Assembly (NCBI GenBank): GCA_037141255.1
Contig: JBAXCX010000001.1
Span: 1 to 64,000 of the forward strand
Reading direction: 5' to 3'
Source: IMCC26207 sp037141255
GTDB taxonomy: Bacteria > Actinomycetota > Acidimicrobiia > Acidimicrobiales > Microtrichaceae
DNA length: 64,000 nucleotides
Positions 23,975 through 33,060 of this stretch are shown one piece after another. Each line of letters begins with the position of its first letter. Within the stretch, counting starts at the first letter, position 1. Both the position numbers and the translations under genes were made by a program. The notes under the pieces were generated by a model. It had not been told where the DNA came from. It did no database searches and worked only from the letters and a program-made list of their open reading frames with translations.

Positions 23975-25603
23975 GTGCCTTATAACATTGCAGACCTGTT
24001 CGAACACACGGTTGACGTTCTTCCAGACCGGATTGCCCTAGTCGACGGCGAGAGCCGCCTGACGTATCAGCAACTTGACGACCGAGCCAACGCTTTGGGA
24101 CACCACCTTGCGAGCTGTGGCGTACGCAAAGACGACCATGTCGGTATCTACGCGCAGAACTCACATGAATGGCTAGAAGCCATGCTGGGTTGTCTCAAGA
24201 TTCGGGCAGTTCCCATCAACGTCAACTACCGATACGTCGAAGACGAACTCTCCTACCTGATTGGCAACGCTGAGCTCGTGGCCTGCATCTTCGATCAGGA
24301 ATACGCCGATCGGCTCAGTGCGGTTGCCGGCCGCTCCCCCAAGCTCCAAACCTTTGTGCACATTGAAGACGAGTCCGGTGCCGAGGTTGCGGGATTGGGC
24401 TCGGTTTCTTTCTCCGACGCAATTGCAATGAGCTCTCTGGAGCGCGACTTCCCGGAGCGTTCCGGCGACGACATTTACGTCATCTATACGGGCGGCACCA
24501 CAGGCATGCCAAAGGGTGTGATGTGGCGTAGCGAAGATATTTTCTTTGCGCTCGGCCAAGGAATCGATGCCCTCACCGGCGAGCGCGTCAGCAGCGAATA
24601 CGAACGGGCCGAGCAAGCTGCGCTCAGTGAAACTCCGCTGATTTTCTGCATCATTCCTCCGCTGATGCATGGGGCGGCGCAGATCGCCACCCTGAGTCAA
24701 TGGTTCTTGGGCAGCACGCTCGTTGTTGTTCGCAAGTTCGACCCCGAAGAAATCTGGACTTTGTTCGCCGATGAGGGTGTCAACTCGGTACTCATTACCG
24801 GAGATGCCATGGCTCGGCCGCTCGTTGATGCACTTGATGCGGAGCCAGAACGCTGGGACCTCTCGCAGCTCATCTCCGTGTCATCAAGCGCCGCCCTGTT
24901 CTCGCAGTCGGTCAAAGACCGCTACCTAGATCAGTTCCCAAACCTGATCATCACCGACTCGATTGGTTCAACAGAATCGGGTTTCAATGGTCTGACCTAT
25001 GCGAGCAAAGGCGCAAAGGCCACTGCTGGGGGTCCAACCGTTGCAGCGGGACGCGATGTGGTCATTCTCGATGAGGAACTGAAGATTATTCCCGATGGGG
25101 ATCACCGGATCGGCAAGTTGGGCCGTGGGGGCAACATCCCGCTGGGCTATTACAACGACCCCGTGAAAACCGCCGAGACGTTTGTGGTTGCCGCCGACGG
25201 CAAGCGCTATGCAGTATCGGGCGACTCAGCGCAGTGGGCTGGGCCAGGTCAGATGACCATGCTCGGCAGAGGCTCTGTCTCGATCAATTCTGGTGGAGAA
25301 AAGATTTTCCCCGAGGAGGTCGAACAAGCCCTCAAGGCACACCCAGCAGTGTTTGATTGCACAGTCATCGGCGTGAGCGACGAGCGTTGGGGGCAAAAAG
25401 TTGCCGCCGTGGTTCAGTTCCGCCAAGGGCAAACTGCCACTCTTGTGGACTTGGTTGACCACACGCGTACTCATATTGCCGGATACAAGGTGCCTCGCGA
25501 ACTTCATGTGGTCGATGTCATTTTGCGTTCCCCATCTGGCAAACCCGATTACCGATGGGCGAAGGAACTTGCAGAGTCGGGCAGAGCGAAAACCGAGGGC
25601 TAA
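23975..25603 (+). CDS. FadD19-like acyl-CoA synthetase
   Basis: 542 residues from a GTG (MPYNIADLFEHTVDVLPDR). The AMP loop is IYTGGTTGMPKGVMWR, with the GG typical of the FadD17/FadD19 group that activates steroid or branched carboxylates. The hinge and C-terminal segments INSGGEKIFPEEVEQ and SPSGKPDYRWAK are intact. It resembles the ligase at 38936, which has the same signature. The KstR-type operator directly over its promoter supports a role in sterol- or isoprenoid-type acid activation (inference). It converges on the ABC-F gene. Confidence 0.94.
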   Translation: MPYNIADLFEHTVDVLPDRIALVDGESRLTYQQLDDRANALGHHLASCGVRKDDHVGIYAQNSHEWLEAMLGCLKIRAVPINVNYRYVEDELSYLIGNAELVACIFDQEYADRLSAVAGRSPKLQTFVHIEDESGAEVAGLGSVSFSDAIAMSSLERDFPERSGDDIYVIYTGGTTGMPKGVMWRSEDIFFALGQGIDALTGERVSSEYERAEQAALSETPLIFCIIPPLMHGAAQIATLSQWFLGSTLVVVRKFDPEEIWTLFADEGVNSVLITGDAMARPLVDALDAEPERWDLSQLISVSSSAALFSQSVKDRYLDQFPNLIITDSIGSTESGFNGLTYASKGAKATAGGPTVAAGRDVVILDEELKIIPDGDHRIGKLGRGGNIPLGYYNDPVKTAETFVVAADGKRYAVSGDSAQWAGPGQMTMLGRGSVSINSGGEKIFPEEVEQALKAHPAVFDCTVIGVSDERWGQKVAAVVQFRQGQTATLVDLVDHTRTHIAGYKVPRELHVVDVILRSPSGKPDYRWAKELAESGRAKTEG

Positions 25604-25618
25604 ACATCTCAGGGGGCA

Positions 25619-27604
25619 TCACTCCAGGACGGATTCAAGTTCGCTCTGAGCTTGCTCCCACTCTTGGAGTAGAAGGTCTGCAGTTGCCTTGGCAACGTCG
25701 AGGTCCTCGGCAAGTTGCCGAACCCGTGCGTGATCATCGTATATTTCTGGGTCTGCGAGCTGAGCCGAGAGTTGCGAGGCTTCGGTCTCTGCTGCCTGTA
25801 TTGCTCGCTCAAGCTTTTGCACGTGCTGCTTTAGAGCTTTGGATGCTTTCTGCTTAGCTTGGCGCTCCTCGGCAGTCAGACGACGCGTCTCGAGTTTGTT
25901 CGTTCGTTTGCCGACCGTCTGGGTAGGCGAACCCGAGCCGCCCCGCAAGGGTGTACCTGCCGTTGCGGACCCTGCAGCGGCGGTCACTCCAGAGGGTGCA
26001 AGGACAGCCTCATCTACCTCGGGGTGAAAGATCACTCTGCCCTCGCGCACCTCGAGCAGCGAGTCAGCCACCGATCGAATCAGATAACGATCATGTGTCA
26101 CGAGCAGCACCGTTCCCGGATAGGCAACGAGTGCATCTTCAAGCACGTCGCAACTCGGCAGATCAAGATGATTGGTGGGCTCATCTAATACCAGCAGGTT
26201 GACGGGATTCACCATGATTCGCGCAAGTGCCAATCGAGTGCGCTCGCCGCCAGACAGGTCTGCAATTCGGCGATCCACTGATTCGCCGCGGAATCCAAAA
26301 CTGCCCAAAACTGAGCGCAGGTTGCGACCATGCTCATCTCCGACTGCTGCTCGAAACTCCTCAAGAACAGTTGCCTCGAATCGCAAAGAATCCACCTGAT
26401 GCTGAGCGAACTCCGCAATATCGACGTTGTTACCGATTTCTACTTCGCCCGACATTGCTGGGATCTGGCCGAGCAGCAGTCTCAATAAGGTTGTCTTGCC
26501 CGCACCGTTTGGCCCAATGAGTGCCAGCTTCTGCCCACGCTCAACAATCAGATCAATATGTTTCAGAACAGCTTGACCGTCAAAGCCCACGCTTGCGTCA
26601 CGGGTTTCAACCACCACTCGGGCCGATCGCTGTGGCGGTGGAAAACCAAATCGAGCCACCAAATCTTTGCGCTCTGGGGGTTGCAGCCGTTCGAGTTTCT
26701 CGAGTGCCTTCACTCTGCTTTGCACTTGCCGCGCTTTGGTTGCTTTGTAGCGGAATCGCTCGATGAACCGTTCCGTAGACGCAAGTTGTTTTTGTTGCGC
26801 CGCTGCCGCGGCCTCTGCAGCGGCGAGGCGCTCCTCGCGCTGCACGATGAACTCCGCAAACCCGCCGACGTACTCAACGGCCCGGCCGTGTGAGACCTCG
26901 ACCACGCGCTCGGCTACGGCGTCAAGAAAATCACGGTCGTGTGAAACAAACAGAATCGCTCCAGACCAAGAGGCTAGATGTTGCTCAAGCCACGAGACGG
27001 ACTCAACGTCGAGGTGATTGGTGGGCTCATCAAGTACTAACAAGTCAGGCGCGGAGAGCATCAGGCGAGCCAACGCCACACGCATCCGCCACCCACCCGA
27101 AAGGTCCTGAACGGGCCGGTCGGCGTCGGAACTCGAGAATCCCAATCCGGCAAGCACCTGCCGAGCTTCGGCTTCTACCCCGTAGCCGCCCAGCGTTTCA
27201 AAGTGGTGTTGAGCTGTGCCGTAGGCATCGAGTGCAGCGGATTGTGCCTCGGGGTCGGGGTGTGCTCCAGCCGGCCCCGTCTCTGCCACCTCATCGGCAA
27301 GGCGAAGGAGTTGCTTTTGAAGATCCGTCACATGAGCGGCGCCGCGAAGCACTTCCTCGATGACCGACCCATGCACTTGTTCGGTCAGTTCCTGAGGCAA
27401 ATAGCCGATACGGGTGTCTTTACCCACATGGACTTCTCCAGAGTCGGCACGTTGTTCGCCAACGATGATTTCCAGCAGGGTCGTTTTTCCAACACCGTTG
27501 CCGCCAACAAGTGCAACGCGCCGGCCGGGCATGAGCTTAAAGGTGACCCCCTCGAACAGAGTCCGGCCACCGAAAGATTTTGTCAGGCCAGAAACAGTGA
27601 TCAT
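25619..27604 (-). CDS. ABC-F family ATPase (Uup/EttA-like)
   Basis: 661 residues with two ABC domains. The Walker A motifs are GGNGVGKTT (about residue 35) and GPNGAGKTT (about 370); the signatures are LSGGWRMRVAL and LSGGERTRLAL. There are no membrane segments. A linker with a long charged helix (EERLAAAEAAAAAQQ) joins them, and the C-terminal 90 residues form a coiled coil rich in Glu, Lys and Gln. ABC-F proteins act on the ribosome or on branched DNA (Uup). Which subfamily this belongs to cannot be fixed by eye. It is 25 bp downstream of recQ on the same strand. Confidence 0.95.
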   Translation of the reverse strand: MITVSGLTKSFGGRTLFEGVTFKLMPGRRVALVGGNGVGKTTLLEIIVGEQRADSGEVHVGKDTRIGYLPQELTEQVHGSVIEEVLRGAAHVTDLQKQLLRLADEVAETGPAGAHPDPEAQSAALDAYGTAQHHFETLGGYGVEAEARQVLAGLGFSSSDADRPVQDLSGGWRMRVALARLMLSAPDLLVLDEPTNHLDVESVSWLEQHLASWSGAILFVSHDRDFLDAVAERVVEVSHGRAVEYVGGFAEFIVQREERLAAAEAAAAAQQKQLASTERFIERFRYKATKARQVQSRVKALEKLERLQPPERKDLVARFGFPPPQRSARVVVETRDASVGFDGQAVLKHIDLIVERGQKLALIGPNGAGKTTLLRLLLGQIPAMSGEVEIGNNVDIAEFAQHQVDSLRFEATVLEEFRAAVGDEHGRNLRSVLGSFGFRGESVDRRIADLSGGERTRLALARIMVNPVNLLVLDEPTNHLDLPSCDVLEDALVAYPGTVLLVTHDRYLIRSVADSLLEVREGRVIFHPEVDEAVLAPSGVTAAAGSATAGTPLRGGSGSPTQTVGKRTNKLETRRLTAEERQAKQKASKALKQHVQKLERAIQAAETEASQLSAQLADPEIYDDHARVRQLAEDLDVAKATADLLLQEWEQAQSELESVLE

Positions 27605-27629
27605 CGAACCGGCAGGTTACCGCTACTGC

Positions 27630-29762
27630 TCAGGGTCGACGCCAGAGCAGCAGCGGCAGCACGTCAGTAGCACCAGCACTGCGCAGCCCTTCGGCTACGA
27701 CCGTCATGGTCCACCCCGAACGCAGATAATCATCAACAACTAGACAAGGGCCGTTGGGCAGATCAGTCCCGTCTGCTTGGCCGAACGAAAACGCTTGGAG
27801 CACATTTGCGGCCTGAGTGGAGGAGTTCTCCATTCGTGATTGCGGGGGTGCGTCGGGCTCTACACGTTGGACTGCTGCAACGAATTCTAACTTTCCAAGG
27901 GACCCAAGCGCCGCTGCAAGACCCTCCACGAGCAGCGGTCGGGTCCGCGAGGGGATCCAGGTAATCCAGGTAGGACGCTGTTGCCAAGGCCACGCTTTGA
28001 GCACTGCAGTAAGTCCGGCGATTAATTCCTGAGTGGGTGGCTGGTCTGGTCCGGAAAAAACTGGGGCCACGACCTCTGACCACCCCGGATCCGTGCCGAA
28101 TGCGAGTGCCCTGCCAACGAGTGCCCGTTTGTCGGGAGCGATGTTGCCTCGACGGCCAGCAATACCTCGCGGCCACTGTTTGCGGGGCTCAATCGCCACC
28201 GTGACTCCTCGCAAGAACTCAAGCGCTGCTGCGCTCTCAAGCGGATTTCCCGAATCACTTTGGAGCGTTTGGTCCTGACCCGGTGCTTGGCCCGTGCAGT
28301 GATCGCAGCGACCGCAGTCTGTAGCTGCCAGATCATCAAGTTGCTCTCGCAAGAATCGCAATCGGCAACCTGGGGACTGCTGATAGTCGCGCATGGCACC
28401 CTGTTCGCTTCGGCGCGCAGCGGCGAGTTGCTCATAGCGTTCGGTGTCGTACTCCCAGAGGTTCTCGGTTTTTCGCCAGCGTGAACCCTCAAAATCGACT
28501 GCACCCTCAACGTCAAGAACTTTGAGTAGCGCCTCTAGGCGACCTCGACGAAGGTTCACCAGCGCCTCAAGCTCCATCACGGTAAGGGGGCCCTCTGAGC
28601 CAAGAACGGTGAGTACCTGTTCAACCACTGCTTGTGGCGGCATAGCAGTAGAGGCAAAATAGGCCCAGATATCCTCTTCGGTGCTCGTTGGCAGCAGCAC
28701 AACCTGAGCCTGAACCAGCCCGCGCCCAGCGCGGCCGACTTGCTGGTAATAGGCAATCGGAGAAGATGGTGAGCCAAGGTGAATCACATATGCCAGCCGA
28801 GGATTGTCGTAACCCATCCCGAGCGCCGAGGTGGCAACCACACAGGTAAGCGAACCGTCATCAAGCGCTGCTTCAGTCGCCTCACGCTCAGCAGTGGGAG
28901 TGCTTCCGGTATAGGACTGAACCGATACTCCCGTACTGGCCAAAAACGCAGCAGTTCGCTCGGCTTCTGACACCGTGAGGCAGTACACAAAACCCGGGCC
29001 GGAATGAGACTGAACCCAACTTGCAATCCAGGCCAGGCGTTCGGCGGCAGTAGCAATCTTCAACACGTAAAGATGCAGGGTTGGTCGATCTAGAGAGCCG
29101 CGAAACGTGAGCGTATTACTACCAATCTGTGCAGCAACATCAGCCCCGACTCGGTGGTTTGCCGTGGCGGTTGCCGCCAGTACCGGCGTGTCAGGAGCCA
29201 AGCCAGATAACACGTCTGCGATGCGGCGATAATCGGGCCGAAAGTCATGACCCCAATCAGAGATGCAATGCGCCTCGTCTATCACGAGAAGGCCAATTCT
29301 TGCTGCAAGACTGGGTAACACATCTTGTCGAAATCGGGGGTTATTGAGCCGCTCCGGTGAGATCAGCAACACATCTACCTGATCGCTGCGAATCAGTTGC
29401 TCGATTGACTGCCAATCCTCACTGTTCGAAGAGTTGATGGTGACTGCTCGGATTCCTGCGCGCTCGGCTGCTGCCACTTGGTTACGCATGAGTGCCAGAA
29501 GCGGCGACACCACCAAGGTGGGACCCGAGCCCGCTTGGCGCAAAAGTTGCGTCGCAATCCAATACACCGCTGACTTCCCCCAGCCCGTGGCCTGCACCAA
29601 CAGAACCCTGCGGTGATTCTGAACAAGCTCAACAATTGCTTCAAGCTGATCTGCCCGCAGGGTTGCTTCGGGGCCAGCTAAGTCTCTGAGTAGCCGCGAG
29701 GCTGCTCGCTCGAAGGGCTCGACTCCCAAGGACTCTGCTTCGAAGCTCAGCGCGTTCCCCAC
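27630..29762 (-). CDS. recQ: RecQ-like DNA helicase with phosphoribosyltransferase-like C-terminus
   Basis: 710 residues from a GTG that overlaps the Lrp gene by 16 bp. Helicase motifs include VQATGWGKSAVYW (Walker A), IDEAHCISDWGHDFRPDY (DEAH and RecQ loop) and QVGRAGRGL (motif VI). A zinc site follows with Cys in GCRLRF and CGRCDHC. The last 200 residues end in a PRTase-type PRPP loop, CLVVDDYLRSGWTMT, an architecture seen in actinobacterial RecQ proteins. The PRTase part may bind nucleotides rather than catalyse. Confidence 0.94.
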   Translation of the reverse strand: MGNALSFEAESLGVEPFERAASRLLRDLAGPEATLRADQLEAIVELVQNHRRVLLVQATGWGKSAVYWIATQLLRQAGSGPTLVVSPLLALMRNQVAAAERAGIRAVTINSSNSEDWQSIEQLIRSDQVDVLLISPERLNNPRFRQDVLPSLAARIGLLVIDEAHCISDWGHDFRPDYRRIADVLSGLAPDTPVLAATATANHRVGADVAAQIGSNTLTFRGSLDRPTLHLYVLKIATAAERLAWIASWVQSHSGPGFVYCLTVSEAERTAAFLASTGVSVQSYTGSTPTAEREATEAALDDGSLTCVVATSALGMGYDNPRLAYVIHLGSPSSPIAYYQQVGRAGRGLVQAQVVLLPTSTEEDIWAYFASTAMPPQAVVEQVLTVLGSEGPLTVMELEALVNLRRGRLEALLKVLDVEGAVDFEGSRWRKTENLWEYDTERYEQLAAARRSEQGAMRDYQQSPGCRLRFLREQLDDLAATDCGRCDHCTGQAPGQDQTLQSDSGNPLESAAALEFLRGVTVAIEPRKQWPRGIAGRRGNIAPDKRALVGRALAFGTDPGWSEVVAPVFSGPDQPPTQELIAGLTAVLKAWPWQQRPTWITWIPSRTRPLLVEGLAAALGSLGKLEFVAAVQRVEPDAPPQSRMENSSTQAANVLQAFSFGQADGTDLPNGPCLVVDDYLRSGWTMTVVAEGLRSAGATDVLPLLLWRRP

Positions 29763-30202
29763 TGATACGTCTGCTTTCGTAGGCTGAGATACATGATCGT
29801 CTCGGTAGACAACACGCCAGGAATCTGGCGTATTTGATCGTTGAGAAGAGCGAACAACGCGTCGTCATCGCTGACAACTACCTCGGCAAGAAGGTCAACC
29901 GACCCAGCAGTCACTACTAGGTAATCCACTTCTACAATTTTTTCTAGCTGATCGGCAACGTCTCGAACGTTTCCATCAACCTTGATGAGCACCATTGCTT
30001 GGCGACTCAATCCGAGTTGCATCGGATCTGTTACCGCAACAATCTGCATGGCCTGCTGATCGAGCATGCGCTGAACCCGTTGGCGAACTGCAGCCTCGGA
30101 CAGACCAACCTCTTTTGCTAACTGCGTATACGGACGACGCCCATCGCGTTGCAGCAGACGCAGCAATGCACGATCAAGAGCATCAAGAGATTGTGACGGC
30201 AT
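29747..30202 (-). CDS. Lrp/AsnC family transcriptional regulator
   Basis: 151 residues from the ATG at 30202, which has a GGGAGG ribosome binding site; the longer frame to 30259 is not needed. The N-terminal helix-turn-helix is LLQRDGRRPYTQLAKEVGLSEAAVR and the C-terminal half is the ligand-binding RAM domain (VLIKVDGN, VVTAGSVDLLAEVVV). These proteins sense amino acids or related amines. It lies 69 bp downstream of the polyamine catabolic genes on the same strand and may control them and the divergent transporter (inference). Confidence 0.93.
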   Translation of the reverse strand: MPSQSLDALDRALLRLLQRDGRRPYTQLAKEVGLSEAAVRQRVQRMLDQQAMQIVAVTDPMQLGLSRQAMVLIKVDGNVRDVADQLEKIVEVDYLVVTAGSVDLLAEVVVSDDDALFALLNDQIRQIPGVLSTETIMYLSLRKQTYQWGTR

Positions 30203-30271
30203 TAAATCCTCCCTTCCAACGAGCACCAGAAGCAACACGCTAGCGAACAACTCCGGCAAGAATCGCCAGAG

Positions 30272-31687
30272 TTAATGACCGCCAGTAAACAAGCTCATTG
30301 CCCGATCGGCAACGGTTGCTGGCCTGCGGCGCCGCCGCTCGGAGGAATCGGCAAAGCCTGCAAGGCGCCGGCCAGCTTCTACACCGAGCCACCTGAGTGG
30401 TTCCGGCTCCCATTGGCGCGATACATGACCAACCCAGGGCAGATGTACCAATTCGGAGTCAACTCCCAGCACCAAATCCGCCAAGGTACGACCGGCCAGA
30501 TTGGTTGTAGATAATCCGTCTCCTACATAGCCACCAGCAGATCCCAAGCCGCTGGCGGGATTGAAATGGATCGAGGCTGTCCAATCGCGTGGCACTGCGA
30601 GCGGGCCACCCCAAGAATGCGTTATGACGGCATCTTTCGTGACCGGAAACAGTTCATGAAGAACCGAGGCGAGGGATGCAAATATTCCCGAATCAGAATC
30701 GAATCGGTCCTGCACTGCAGAACCAAAGTGGTAAGGAGCACCGCGACCACCAAAGGCAAAGCGGCCATCGGCTGTTCGTTGGCCATAGATCAACAAATGC
30801 CGGCCGTCCGTAAATGTCTCACGCGAAGCCAATCCGATCTCTTGCCACATCTCAGGTGATAATGGCTCGGTGGCAATCATGAGCGAGTAGAGGGGTAAAA
30901 CCTTGCGCCGCTGTTGTGGCATCAGTGGGGTATAGCCCTCGAGGCATTGCAGAACTACCTCGGCGGCGACTGAGCCCTGATTTGTCTGCACCTTTCGGGG
31001 GTTGATCGAGGTCACCCTGCTGCGTTCATAGATTTTCACCCCAGCAGATTCAACACCTCTAGCCAAACCGCGAACTAGTTTCGCCGGCTGCACCGCTGCA
31101 CAATGCGGGGTGAACACTGCACCCAAAACACCTGGAACTCGAACGCGCTCTGCAACCTGCTCTGTTGTCAGCCAACGAGAATCCTCATTGCCAAACCCCC
31201 AAGACCGCTGATGCTCAACTTGGGCCTGCAAACGTGGCACGTGTGCCGGGTTCGTGGCCAAAGATAAGGTTCCGCCACGAGCAAAGTCTGCTTGAATCCC
31301 TAGCTCGGTTACGGTGCGCTCAACCTCGCTGACGGTGTCGATCATTGCCCGAAATTGAGCAGTGGCACTTGCCCGCTTACCTGCAGGCGACGGGCTCTTA
31401 CTGATTTCGGCTAGCTGATCCAAAGATGCTGGAAACAGTGCCGAACACCAACCGCCGTTGCGGCCGGAGGCACCAAAACCACATATCTCGGCTTCGAGTA
31501 CCACAATGCGAAGCCCTGGGGACTGAGCGTTAAGATAGTGCGCAGCCCACAGGCCAGTGAGGCCACCGCCCACGATGACCACATCGGCGGACGCGTTCTC
31601 AGACAGAGAAGCCCGCGGGCTGAGGTCATCCCCACAAGAGTCCAGCCAGAAACTCCGAGAGCGGTACTCGCTCAGCGCGTTGCCCAC
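30272..31687 (-). CDS. FAD-dependent amine oxidase of the DadA/PuuB type
   Basis: 471 residues from a GTG at 31687, three bases after the aminotransferase stop. The Rossmann motif is VVIVGGGLTGLWAAHYL, followed by EAEICGFGASGRNGGWCS, a covalent-flavin-like segment seen in gamma-glutamylputrescine oxidase and glycine oxidase relatives. GLSTTNLAGRTLADLVLG near the end is the second FAD contact. In the context of polyamine transport and aminotransferase genes it probably oxidises a polyamine or a derivative, but no glutamylputrescine synthetase is encoded nearby. Confidence 0.92.
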   Translation of the reverse strand: MGNALSEYRSRSFWLDSCGDDLSPRASLSENASADVVIVGGGLTGLWAAHYLNAQSPGLRIVVLEAEICGFGASGRNGGWCSALFPASLDQLAEISKSPSPAGKRASATAQFRAMIDTVSEVERTVTELGIQADFARGGTLSLATNPAHVPRLQAQVEHQRSWGFGNEDSRWLTTEQVAERVRVPGVLGAVFTPHCAAVQPAKLVRGLARGVESAGVKIYERSRVTSINPRKVQTNQGSVAAEVVLQCLEGYTPLMPQQRRKVLPLYSLMIATEPLSPEMWQEIGLASRETFTDGRHLLIYGQRTADGRFAFGGRGAPYHFGSAVQDRFDSDSGIFASLASVLHELFPVTKDAVITHSWGGPLAVPRDWTASIHFNPASGLGSAGGYVGDGLSTTNLAGRTLADLVLGVDSELVHLPWVGHVSRQWEPEPLRWLGVEAGRRLAGFADSSERRRRRPATVADRAMSLFTGGH

Positions 31688-31689
31688 CG

Positions 31690-33060
31690 TTAGCGCGTCA
31701 ACTCGGCCGCAAACTCGGCGAACGCATGCACGTAGCGATCAATGTCTTCGTCCTCATGTTGCACCGAGAGAGTCCATTGCTCTTCGTCTCCCGGAGTCAT
31801 GAACACGCCACGGTTAACCATCCACGGGTAGCTGGCCTCATAGATACTCAGATCAGTTTCCAGAAAATCTCGGTAGCTGGTCAAGGGTTGCGAGCGGTAT
31901 GAGACGCACCCTTTGCAGCCAAGATCTACCGTATGAGCCGGGAGTTGGTACTCATCAATGATCGATTGAATCCCACTCGCTAGGCGAGCCCCGAGCCTGT
32001 CGAACTTTGCATAAGCCTCGGCGGTGAGAACCTGCGTGAGTGTTGCGAGTCCTGCAGCTACCGAAAGTGGGTTGCCGTTGTAGGTGCCCTGATGTGCCGC
32101 ACCTTGATTGATCTGATCCATGATGTCGGCCCGGCCACCGAATGCCCCAAGCGGAGTGCCTCCACCGATAGATTTTGCCCAGCAGGCTAGGTCGGCCTCA
32201 ACCCCAAATCTTTGCTGAGCGCCACCCTCGGCGATGGTTCCGCCACACTTCACCTCATCAAAGATCAGGATGACGCCGTAACGGGTGCAGATCTCACGCA
32301 CTTGTTCTAGGTACCCGGGCTGCGGAACCACGATCCCGATGTTCATCATCACTGGTTCCATGATGAGCGCCGCAATCTGGTTACCCTCGGTCTCGAACAG
32401 GCGCTCGAGTGCAGGTGCGTCATTAAATGGCACCACACGAATCCACTGAGACATTCCAGCGGGCACGCCCTTGGACTTGGGAGTAGCAACCGGTGCATCG
32501 CGTCCACCCATCACGTCGGCCCCGGGCAACACCGAATACATCAGTTGGTCTACGTGGCCGTGATAGGAGCCTTCGATTTTGGCAATGACATCGCGGCCCG
32601 TGGCGGCACGAGCAACGCGAATAGCCGTGCTCGTGGACTCTGTGCCGGAGTTTGTAAATCTCACTTGGTCAACCGAGAAGCGTCTGCAGAGTTCCTCTGC
32701 CAGCGCAACAGTATTTTCTACCGTGACTGCAAAGTGCGTTCCCGACTGAGCCGCAGTGGTAATCGCTTCGACAACCACGGGGTGGGCGTGGCCAACCGCC
32801 ATGGTCCCAAACCCGTTGTGAAAGTCAACGTATTCATTGTTGTCCACATCCCAGACCTGGGCACCCTTGCCATTTCGCAAATACACCGGGTAGGGGTCAC
32901 CCAACTGAAAGCTTGATGCAACCCCTCCTGGCATCGAGTGAAGCGCTCGCTCATAGAGCGCCTTTGATGCTGCGGTGCGAGCGAGAAGTTTGGGCATCTC
33001 CTCAGCCGCAATCTGCCGAGCTCGCGCACTGAATTCACTTTCAACTGAGGAGCTCACCAC
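31690..33060 (-). CDS. Class III aminotransferase (glutamate-1-semialdehyde aminomutase-like)
   Basis: 456 residues. The PLP lysine is in CWAKSIGGGTPLGAF, the PLP-contacting Asp in LIFDEVKCGGT, and the phosphate loop is FTNSGTESTSTAIRVARAATG. The sequence is closest to the glutamate-1-semialdehyde mutase branch, many members of which are catabolic aminotransferases. The start is one of two adjacent GTG codons overlapping the aldehyde dehydrogenase stop (GTGA). The position between an aldehyde dehydrogenase and an amine oxidase next to a polyamine ABC transporter suggests transamination of putrescine or a similar diamine. Confidence 0.93.
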   Translation of the reverse strand: MVSSSVESEFSARARQIAAEEMPKLLARTAASKALYERALHSMPGGVASSFQLGDPYPVYLRNGKGAQVWDVDNNEYVDFHNGFGTMAVGHAHPVVVEAITTAAQSGTHFAVTVENTVALAEELCRRFSVDQVRFTNSGTESTSTAIRVARAATGRDVIAKIEGSYHGHVDQLMYSVLPGADVMGGRDAPVATPKSKGVPAGMSQWIRVVPFNDAPALERLFETEGNQIAALIMEPVMMNIGIVVPQPGYLEQVREICTRYGVILIFDEVKCGGTIAEGGAQQRFGVEADLACWAKSIGGGTPLGAFGGRADIMDQINQGAAHQGTYNGNPLSVAAGLATLTQVLTAEAYAKFDRLGARLASGIQSIIDEYQLPAHTVDLGCKGCVSYRSQPLTSYRDFLETDLSIYEASYPWMVNRGVFMTPGDEEQWTLSVQHEDEDIDRYVHAFAEFAAELTR

